From contig CALGXU010000276.1 in NCBI GenBank assembly GCA_937935205.1, forward strand, positions 1 through 5,016: 5,016 nucleotides of DNA. Reading direction: 5' to 3'. Every line of letters begins with the position of its first letter. Positions within the stretch are counted from its first letter, which is position 1. Positions 1-5,016 of this stretch are shown here, in pieces. Source of the DNA: an uncultured Rothia sp. (GTDB lineage Bacteria; Actinomycetota; Actinomycetes; Actinomycetales; Micrococcaceae). Made by a program: the position numbers and the translations under genes. The notes below the pieces were generated by a model that was not told the DNA's origin, searched no databases, and saw only the letters and a list, made by a program, of their open reading frames with translations.

Positions 1-1102
1 CCTCCAGTGTGCCAAAGTTCTGCCCAAGCCACGACATCATGGGGGTGGCAATATCGTAATCCTCAATGACCAGGTGCGACGCCTTCTCGTAGCGGTGCAC
101 CTTCGCCTGCGGCATGCGCTCCATCAGGTCAAACAGGTAGCGGCGCTGGAACACCGGGTCCTTCGTGCCCCACTGGAAGAACGCGGGCACATCCAGGTCA
201 CGGATCTGCTCGGCAATACGCTGCATCGGAGCGTAGGAAGGAATGTCGGTGCCGGTCGGAATATCGCCCACAAAATTACGCACACCCTCACGCCACGCCG
301 AATGAGCGTACGGCGCACGGTACGTACGGTAAATCGCCTCGTTGAGCGGGCTCGGGTACAGGCGCTTGGGCTGCTGACCCACCGGCTGCGGCAGGGCACC
401 ATCAAGCGCCCCGGCACCGGCAGAACCCGGCGCGGGCAGGCGGCCCTCATTCTGAGCCAAACCCAAGGTCACATCAATAAACGCGGTCGAATCGTGAGTA
501 CCCCACTCGTGCACACCCAACGCCAGGCGTAGGGCGGCAGGGATATTCTCAATGCCGTCATGGTAGACCGCGGTGTTCGTCAGCATCACGCCCGACAGAA
601 TCTCACGATGCTCCAGCGCCCAACCAAAGGACACCAGCCCACCCCAGTCATGGGCGAGGGTCACGAGCGGCTTATCGGTCTCATCCAGACCGAGCGCCTT
701 CGTGAAATCACCCAGGTCAGCGATACGGTCGGTCAGGGTGCGGCGCTCACCCTCCAAATCCAGGTGGGTGCGCTCCGAATAACCCATATCAATCTGATCA
801 ACCGCAACCACACGCCACGGGGCGCGCTCATTCACGCCCGCATCCAGCACGGTACGCCACAGGTACGACCAGGTCGGGTTACCGTGCACGCACAGGATCG
901 TGCCAATCGGCTCCAAACCCTGCTCGACCAGCACCGGAAGGTTATCCAGGTAGTGCCAGCGGCGCGCGCCAGCCTGCTGCGCCCGCAGCTCAATGGGGGC
1001 GGTGGTGGGCACCTCCAGAAGGTGGGAGTAGCGCGGGTTCACGCCCGCCCATTCCTCCGGATTGTAGGGAGGCTGAGCCTTAGGGAAGTTCAAATGGCGC
1101 AT
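1..1102 (-). CDS. oleB: OleB-type alpha/beta hydrolase (beta-lactone decarboxylase), probably the N-terminal part of an OleBC fusion; partial at the left edge
   Basis: My translation from the ATG at 1102 stays open for 367 codons to the edge. The fold is haloalkane-dehalogenase-like. The oxyanion-side motif HGNPTWSYLW is at residues 73-82. The nucleophile Asp152 sits in HDWGG, followed by Trp153. A candidate acid, Asp315, is in WGTKDP, and the catalytic His343 is in ASHLV. OleB proteins share this fold and were once classed as dehalogenases (HLD-III); they decarboxylate the beta-lactone made by OleC into a cis-olefin. I prefer OleB to a true dehalogenase because oleA lies directly upstream on the same strand, 83 bases away. 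A Gly/Ala/Pro-rich stretch at about residues 219-247 lies between cap and core and looks like an added loop. The start is supported by a good ribosome site, GGAAGGA, 8 bases upstream. A stand-alone OleB would end near residue 365, yet no stop appears, so fusion to OleC is likely but not seen. Family call is sure; the exact reaction is inferred from context. Confidence 0.85.
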   Translation of the reverse strand, partial: MRHLNFPKAQPPYNPEEWAGVNPRYSHLLEVPTTAPIELRAQQAGARRWHYLDNLPVLVEQGLEPIGTILCVHGNPTWSYLWRTVLDAGVNERAPWRVVAVDQIDMGYSERTHLDLEGERRTLTDRIADLGDFTKALGLDETDKPLVTLAHDWGGLVSFGWALEHREILSGVMLTNTAVYHDGIENIPAALRLALGVHEWGTHDSTAFIDVTLGLAQNEGRLPAPGSAGAGALDGALPQPVGQQPKRLYPSPLNEAIYRTYRAPYAHSAWREGVRNFVGDIPTGTDIPSYAPMQRIAEQIRDLDVPAFFQWGTKDPVFQRRYLFDLMERMPQAKVHRYEKASHLVIEDYDIATPMMSWLGQNFGTLE

Positions 1103-1110
1103 GCTGGGAA

Positions 1111-1117
1111 TCCTTCC
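1111..1117 (-). promoter_or_regulatory. Ribosome binding site of the oleB-type hydrolase
   Basis: On the minus strand GGAAGGA lies 8 bases before the ATG at 1102. It is a strong purine-rich match to the 16S rRNA tail and decides this start. It also suggests the hydrolase is translated on its own and not only by coupling to oleA, whose stop is 83 bases upstream. Confidence 0.7.
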
Positions 1118-1146
1118 GGATCGAATCGGTGAATGTCTACCGCAAA

Positions 1147-1190
1147 AGCTAATGGGTTACCGGCTAAAGGTTGCTGGCTACCGGGTTACC
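1147..1190. repeat. Degenerate 7-base tandem repeat across the oleA stop codon
   Basis: Read on the plus strand, the units are GGTTACC (1155-1161), GGCTAAA (1162-1168), GGTTGCT (1169-1175) and GGCTACC (1176-1182). One extra G follows, then GGTTACC again (1184-1190). A weaker unit, AGCTAAT, precedes them at 1147-1153. The consensus is about GGYTACC. The array fills nearly half of the 83-base oleA-oleB gap. Its right end includes the oleA TAA stop (1186-1188) and part of the last Trp codon. No perfect hairpin forms, so I do not call it a terminator. Function is unknown; slippage in the array would mainly change the oleA-oleB spacing. Confidence 0.6.
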
Positions 1191-2238
1191 ACTGAATCTC
1201 AAGCAGGGCAGTGTTCAGGCCAGAACCCACACCCATGCACAAAATACGGTCGCCCTCCTTGTAGGTCGGCGCGCACTCGGCGAGAGTCATCGGCAGAGCC
1301 GCCGCAGCCACATTGCCCCACTTTGGGAAAGTCATGGGGATGCGCTCACGCTCAATACCGACCGCCTCAATAATGGCGTTCGTGTGGGCGTTAGAAATCT
1401 GGTGAGTCACGTAGGAGGTCATGTCGTTCCACTCCCAGCCGTCCTGATGCGCCTGCTCCCACGCCTGCGCCACCAGCTCCAGGCCGTACTTGAGCAGGCC
1501 CTCGGCGTCAGTGTTCATGCCCTGATCCGCCTCGCCACCGATGCACAGGTTACGGTGCTCAGTGCCCGCGCGGGACACCGAACCGACGATGCGGTGACCC
1601 TCCGGGTGGCGGTCAGCGCGACCAATCACTGCCGCCGCCGCACCCGAACCGAGGGTCAGGGTCGCGAACTGCGCCAGCACATCCTCGCGGGTCGAATCGG
1701 GGTTGTTCAGGATGCGCACCGCGGTACGGTGCCACGGGGAAGGATCCTCGCCAGCGACAATCAGGGCGTAGTCGATAGCGCCCGCATCAATCATGGTGGA
1801 GGCGACAGTCATCGCGTTCACGAAGCCCAGGCAGGCGTTCGTAATATCGAAGTTCAGGGCGTGACGCGGTAGTTCCAGGCGGTCATGCACACCCACCGAA
1901 ACGGCGGGCTCAAAGTTATCGCGAGTCACCGAAGCGTTAATCAGCAGGCCAATCTGGGAACGGTCAATACCCGCCTCCGCAATAGCCTTCTCGGCTGCGG
2001 CAACCACGCCGTCCTCGAAGGTCTGGCCCTCAGCCCAGCCGCGGCGAGTGCTAATACCGGCAAGGCGCTCCAGCAGGCCCTTCGGCATGCGCAGACGCTT
2101 ATAGGTTTTGGCCAGCTGCTCATCGAAGTAGTCGCTCGTGACGACCTCCGGAGGCAGCTCGTGGGTGATGGACAGCAGAGCTGCATTAGCGTGGCGAATG
2201 TCAGAGTTCGTGCCGACCTTATCGGCGGGTGCATTCAT
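1186..2238 (-). CDS. oleA: OleA, acyl-CoA condensing thiolase-superfamily enzyme for olefin biosynthesis
   Basis: This complete FabH-like protein has 350 residues from the ATG at 2238; numbers below include one extra residue from a TTG at 2241. OleA condenses two long-chain acyl-CoAs head to head in the cytoplasm, giving a beta-keto acid. Catalytic Cys137 lies in DITNACLGF, His280 in THQISN and Asn310 in KWGNVAA. Glu111, in RDNFEP, lies 26 residues before the cysteine. As I recall Xanthomonas OleA (Glu117, Cys143, His285, Asn315), the spacing is nearly identical, and the glutamate is the OleA-specific base that ordinary FabH lacks. Other shared patches are ALTLGSGAA-like, SRAGTEHRNLC and the end GVGSGLN to the terminal Trp. 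Automatic annotation would probably call it 3-oxoacyl-ACP synthase III. The start is ambiguous: AAGGG (2250-2254) is 8 bases from the TTG and 11 from the ATG. It is the first gene of a unit with the oleB-type hydrolase and diverges from smc. Function is confident. Confidence 0.92.
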   Translation of the reverse strand: MNAPADKVGTNSDIRHANAALLSITHELPPEVVTSDYFDEQLAKTYKRLRMPKGLLERLAGISTRRGWAEGQTFEDGVVAAAEKAIAEAGIDRSQIGLLINASVTRDNFEPAVSVGVHDRLELPRHALNFDITNACLGFVNAMTVASTMIDAGAIDYALIVAGEDPSPWHRTAVRILNNPDSTREDVLAQFATLTLGSGAAAAVIGRADRHPEGHRIVGSVSRAGTEHRNLCIGGEADQGMNTDAEGLLKYGLELVAQAWEQAHQDGWEWNDMTSYVTHQISNAHTNAIIEAVGIERERIPMTFPKWGNVAAAALPMTLAECAPTYKEGDRILCMGVGSGLNTALLEIQW

Positions 2239-2249
2239 CAATGGTGTGG

Positions 2250-2254
2250 CCCTT
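2250..2254 (-). promoter_or_regulatory. Ribosome binding site of oleA
   Basis: AAGGG on the minus strand is the only purine-rich match upstream of oleA. It is 8 bases from a TTG (2241) and 11 bases from the directly following ATG (2238), so either codon could be the start. The difference is one residue. Confidence 0.5.
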
Positions 2255-2478
2255 GAAAATAGAAGTCAGTGGGATATAGAAAACATGCGGAGACACGCAC
2301 CGCGCCCCCGCAGAATTCGTGATGCTCATTCCAATCTACCGCACTGCTCGGGCGAACCCGTATCCGCAAAGCCAATATGAACACCCCCGTTCACCCCGCG
2401 CGTAAGATGATGCGCAATGAGGAACTTTGAGGCCCCTTCACTTCGTGCACGCTAACGCCGCCCACCCGCCGCACCGCG

Positions 2479-2484
2479 TACACT
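2479..2484 (+). promoter_or_regulatory. Candidate -10 box of smc
   Basis: TACACT fits the TAnnnT pattern of actinobacterial sigma-A promoters. Transcription would begin about 6-7 bases downstream, at about 2490-2491. No good -35 hexamer is present 16-19 bases upstream and no extended -10 TG is seen, so the call rests on the -10 and its position alone. Confidence 0.35.
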
Positions 2485-2490
2485 AGAGGG

Positions 2491-2562
2491 ATGCCGCCAC
2501 GCACCACAGAACGTGCCCGGCACACACCAGTTCTTCTGCAGAAAGGCCCCTTGTGCACCTGA
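2491..2562 (+). other. Possible 23-residue leader ORF upstream of and overlapping smc
   Basis: An ATG at 2491 opens a frame of 23 codons (MPPRTTERAR, then HTPVLLQKGPLCT), ending with TGA at 2560-2562. The ATG is where the transcript from the TACACT box would start, so it could be translated as a leaderless message, which is common in actinobacteria. It is in a different frame from smc. It runs over the smc ribosome site and GTG start, and its TGA overlaps an in-frame smc ATG (TGATG, 2560-2564). It has no recognised family and may be chance. Confidence 0.25.
2541..2546 (+). promoter_or_regulatory. Ribosome binding site of smc
   Basis: GAAAGG lies 6 bases before the GTG at 2553. This favours GTG over the in-frame ATG at 2562, which would be 15 bases away. 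The GTG also gives the usual actinobacterial Smc opening, of the MHLxSLTLRGFKSF type. Confidence 0.65.
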
Positions 2563-5016
2563 TGTCGCTGACCCTGCGCGGGTTCAAGTCTTTCGCCTCC
2601 GCCACCACTTTTGAGTTCACCCCCGGCATTAACGCGGTGGTCGGGCCCAACGGCTCCGGCAAGTCCAATGTGCTGGATGCGCTCGCCTGGGTAATGGGCG
2701 AGCAAGGCGCTAAGAGCCTGCGCGGCGGCAGCATGAAGGACGTTATCTTCGCGGGCTCCGGCGAGGCTGGTTCGGGCGACGGCGCCCAGCGTGCGCCCCT
2801 GGGCCGCGCCAAAGTCACCCTGACTTTCGATAATTCTGACGGCACCCTCAGCATTCCCGCTGATCGGGTGCAGATTTCGCGCACCATGTTCCGCTCCGGC
2901 GGCAGCGAGTACGAGATTAACGGCTCCCCGGCGCGCCTTGCCGACATTCAGGACCTGCTCTCGGAGGCGGGTCTGGGTCAGCAGATGCACGTGCTCGTCG
3001 GCCAGGGACAGCTGGATGCGGTCCTGCACGCCACCGCCCAGCAGCGCCGCGACATGATTGAGCAGGCGGCAGGCGTGGTCAAGTACCGCCGCCGCCAGGA
3101 GAAGACCAGCCGCAAGCTGGAGTCTGTGGCATCGAACGTTACCCGCCTGAGCGACCTGGTCGCCGAGCTGGATTCGCAACTGCAGCCGCTGAGCGAGCAA
3201 GCGGAATCCGCCGCGACCGCACGCCAGCTGCAGGCGCGCATCCGCCAGCTGGAGGCGGTGCTTTTGGCCCGTCTGCTGGGTGTTCTGCAGGCTGAACAGG
3301 CGCAGGCTCTCGCCTCCGAGGCGGAAGGTACCCGCCGCGCCGAAACCCTGAAAGAACAGCTGGAGGCGGCGCGTGCCGCATCCGCGAAGCATCAGCAGGA
3401 GCAGAACCGCCTGAACACCGAGGTCACCGCCTGTCAGAAGGCCGTGTCGACCCTGCGCGAGTCCGCCGCGCGCGTGCGCACCGTGCAGTCCATCGCCGCC
3501 GAGCGCGTGCGCACCTACCGCGTGGAGCTGACCGAGGCGACCGCCGCCGCCCGCGCCGGATACGAACGTGCCCTGGAACTGCTGGAGGAGCGCCGTGAAG
3601 AGGCCGAGCGCGCGGTGGAAAGCTACGCCAGCTTTGAGGAACGCTACGATGCGGCGCTGAAGAACGTTGAGAAGGCGGCATCCGAGGTGGCGCAGACTGA
3701 GCGCGCCTCGGGTGAGGCGGCGCAGTCTCGTGCCCGCGCGCAGGCCCAGCTGGATGCCGCCCGCGCCGCGGCGGTGGAGGCGACCCGCACCTACGCGGCG
3801 GCGGCTGAGCGTGCCGCAACCCTGCGTGAGGCGCTGGGTCGGAGCCTGGGCGAAGCACCCGCCGAGCCGGGCGCTGAATCTGCCGAGGCGGTGTTCGACC
3901 CGGAGACCGGCGAGCTCATGGAGTCTCCCAGCGAGGCAGAGGGCGCGAGCCTGTTGCGCGTGCTGGATGCCGTGCAGATTGACCCCGAGTATGCGCGTGC
4001 GGCGTCTGCGGCGCTGACCTCGCTGGCTACCGCGGCGTTGAGCGTGCCGGTTGAGGGCGCCGAGGTATCGCAGCTGCGCGGTGATAAGGGGGACGAAAGC
4101 AGCGAATCTGCCGCGAAGGAACTTTCAACAGAACTGCCCGAAACCACCCTGCCCGCTTTCTGCGCCACCGAGCTGCGCGAGCTGGGTATCCGCCCCGCCA
4201 CCGAGATGATTGAACCGCTCAGTGAGGACGCCGCCGCGCTCGCCGGCATCGACGAGCACGCCCTCACGCGCGTCACCGCGGCACTGAGTGAGCGCCTGGC
4301 GGGTGTTCTGTTCGCGCCGGATGCCGCCTCCGCAGAGCAAGCCCTGCACCTGCTCGCAGAGAATACCCTCGCAGGTCAGTGCACTATCTGGCGTATTTTT
4401 GACCCCGCAGGCACCGAGCATACCCGCTACAGCCTGCTCTACCCGGCTGAAGGCGCCAGCCCCCTGGAACTTGCCGCCGCATATCGCGCCGCATCCCAGG
4501 TCGTGACCCGCACCCGCGCCGAACTGGACGAAGCCGAGCAGGCCGTTCAGCAGGCTCAGACCGCGGCAGAAGCAGCGGTTGAGGCAGAGCGCGAGGCAGC
4601 GAAGGCGGCGGGCGTGGCGAGCGCCGAGCATGCCCGAGCCCGCGCCCAGGCGGAGTCCCTGGAAGCATCCGCGCAGAATATTCAGGCTGAGCGTGCCCGC
4701 CTGAACGAGCGCCTTGCCGCCGCGGAAGAATCCGTAGCCAAAGCGCGCACCGCCTATGAGTCGGCGCGCACCCGCGAGGATTCCTACCTGGCGGGCACGG
4801 GGGAGCAGGCTCCCGCGGCGACCATTGAGCGCCGCGCCCAGCGTTTGGGTGAGGTGCTTGCCGAGCAGGTGAGTGAGCGTGAGCAGCAGCTGCACGAGCT
4901 AAACACCGCCCTGAAGAACGCCCAGGAGGGCCTGACCAGCACGAACGATGAGGTGCAGGATCTGCAGGCGGCGCTCACCGGGCTTGGGACGCTTGCGCAC
5001 GCGGCGGCGCACATCA
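2553..5016 (+). CDS. smc: Smc, chromosome condensation and segregation ATPase; partial at the right edge
   Basis: My translation from the GTG is open for 821 codons to the window end; family members have about 1,150-1,250. Smc dimers with ScpA and ScpB form a ring that extrudes and aligns chromosome arms after replication. The N-terminal ATPase lobe starts MHLMSLTLRGFKSF. The Walker A motif GPNGSGKS is at residues 31-38, followed by ALAWVMGEQGAKSLRGG. Gln153 in GQGQLDAVL is the Q-loop region, and QRRDMIEQAAGVVKYR (164-179) leads into the arm. The first coiled coil covers about 180-430 and is rich in Ala, Glu, Arg and Gln. An acidic, Pro-containing linker (433-463) leads to the hinge at about 464-645, and the returning coil runs to the edge. 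The signature motif, Walker B and D-loop are beyond the window. A short Gly-rich insert lies near residues 70-80. The hinge has an acidic Ser/Glu-rich insertion (about 500-530) and lacks the usual paired-glycine motif near its end. The reading frame shows no break, and the identification is firm. Confidence 0.96.
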   Translation, partial: MHLMSLTLRGFKSFASATTFEFTPGINAVVGPNGSGKSNVLDALAWVMGEQGAKSLRGGSMKDVIFAGSGEAGSGDGAQRAPLGRAKVTLTFDNSDGTLSIPADRVQISRTMFRSGGSEYEINGSPARLADIQDLLSEAGLGQQMHVLVGQGQLDAVLHATAQQRRDMIEQAAGVVKYRRRQEKTSRKLESVASNVTRLSDLVAELDSQLQPLSEQAESAATARQLQARIRQLEAVLLARLLGVLQAEQAQALASEAEGTRRAETLKEQLEAARAASAKHQQEQNRLNTEVTACQKAVSTLRESAARVRTVQSIAAERVRTYRVELTEATAAARAGYERALELLEERREEAERAVESYASFEERYDAALKNVEKAASEVAQTERASGEAAQSRARAQAQLDAARAAAVEATRTYAAAAERAATLREALGRSLGEAPAEPGAESAEAVFDPETGELMESPSEAEGASLLRVLDAVQIDPEYARAASAALTSLATAALSVPVEGAEVSQLRGDKGDESSESAAKELSTELPETTLPAFCATELRELGIRPATEMIEPLSEDAAALAGIDEHALTRVTAALSERLAGVLFAPDAASAEQALHLLAENTLAGQCTIWRIFDPAGTEHTRYSLLYPAEGASPLELAAAYRAASQVVTRTRAELDEAEQAVQQAQTAAEAAVEAEREAAKAAGVASAEHARARAQAESLEASAQNIQAERARLNERLAAAEESVAKARTAYESARTREDSYLAGTGEQAPAATIERRAQRLGEVLAEQVSEREQQLHELNTALKNAQEGLTSTNDEVQDLQAALTGLGTLAHAAAHI

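Larger units (their letters stand above)
2239..2552. other. Divergent intergenic region between oleA and smc
   Basis: About 314 bases separate the two outward-facing starts. The oleA side (about 2243-2345) is richer in A and T. It has TATATC on the minus strand at about 2273-2278, which could be a -10 box, but no matching -35 is seen, so I do not call an oleA promoter. The smc side has a better -10 candidate and a short leader frame, listed separately. Open frames crossing this region on either strand have no recognisable protein features. I see no riboswitch, tRNA or strong palindrome. Confidence 0.6.

Noticed and set aside
308..332. CGTACGG-type local repeats
   Set aside because: They are explained by the Tyr-Arg-rich codons (YRTYRAPY) of the hydrolase.
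560..1132. Plus-strand open frame of 190 codons opposite the hydrolase
   Set aside because: It is antisense to the oleB-type gene, whose minus-strand product carries HGNPTW and HDWGG. The plus frame has no domain.
1171..1872. Plus-strand open frame of 233 codons opposite oleA
   Set aside because: It is a shadow of oleA, which has all catalytic motifs on the minus strand. The plus-strand product is unrecognisable.
2273..2278. TATATC as the oleA -10 box on the minus strand
   Set aside because: It has no -35 partner at normal spacing and no final T. It is too weak to call as a promoter and is mentioned only within the intergenic entry.
2349..2360. Small hairpin CGGG-cgaa-CCCG in the intergenic region
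   Set aside because: The stem is only 4 base pairs with no T run. It is expected by chance in GC-rich DNA and is not a terminator.
2391..3392. Long minus-strand open frame (333 codons) opposite the smc start
   Set aside because: It lies antisense to the Walker A lobe of smc. Its product has no recognisable domain and looks like the reverse reading of GC-rich codons.
4125..4895. Minus-strand open frame of 256 codons, Gly/Leu/Cys-rich
   Set aside because: It is antisense to the Smc hinge and returning coil. Its composition is the mirror of Ala/Glu-rich coiled-coil codons, with no family features.

Overview
The window comes from a high-GC Gram-positive chromosome. Codon third positions are mostly G or C, and the Smc N-terminus and the oleA-oleB order are of the actinobacterial type. 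I would guess Micrococcaceae (Rothia, Kocuria or Micrococcus-like), with Rothia the best guess. That is inference from protein style, not from a search.

There are three real protein genes in two divergent units. On the minus strand (2238 down to 1) are oleA, complete, and an oleB-type alpha/beta hydrolase that runs off the left edge. These belong to the long-chain olefin pathway. OleA joins two fatty acyl-CoAs head to head into a beta-keto acid, OleD reduces it, OleC closes a beta-lactone, and OleB decarboxylates the lactone to a cis-olefin. OleC and OleD are not visible. The hydrolase frame is still open after a full-length hydrolase domain, which fits the OleB-OleC fusion known in actinobacteria. 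An 83-base gap between the two genes carries a degenerate 7-base tandem repeat that overlaps the oleA stop codon.

On the plus strand (2553 to the right edge) is smc, the chromosome condensation ATPase. It is cut after 821 codons. The N-terminal ATPase half, the first coiled-coil arm, a divergent hinge and the start of the returning arm are present. The Walker B and signature half lies outside the window.

The 314 bases between the divergent starts hold both gene starts' control signals. On the smc side there is a plausible -10 box, and a 23-codon leader frame begins about where transcription would start. That frame ends overlapping an ATG of smc. I see no rRNA, tRNA, CRISPR array, insertion sequence or convincing terminator. 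The two units have no obvious functional link. The most useful observations are the full set of OleA catalytic residues, the likely OleBC fusion, the heptamer repeat, the possible smc leader peptide and the unusual Smc hinge.
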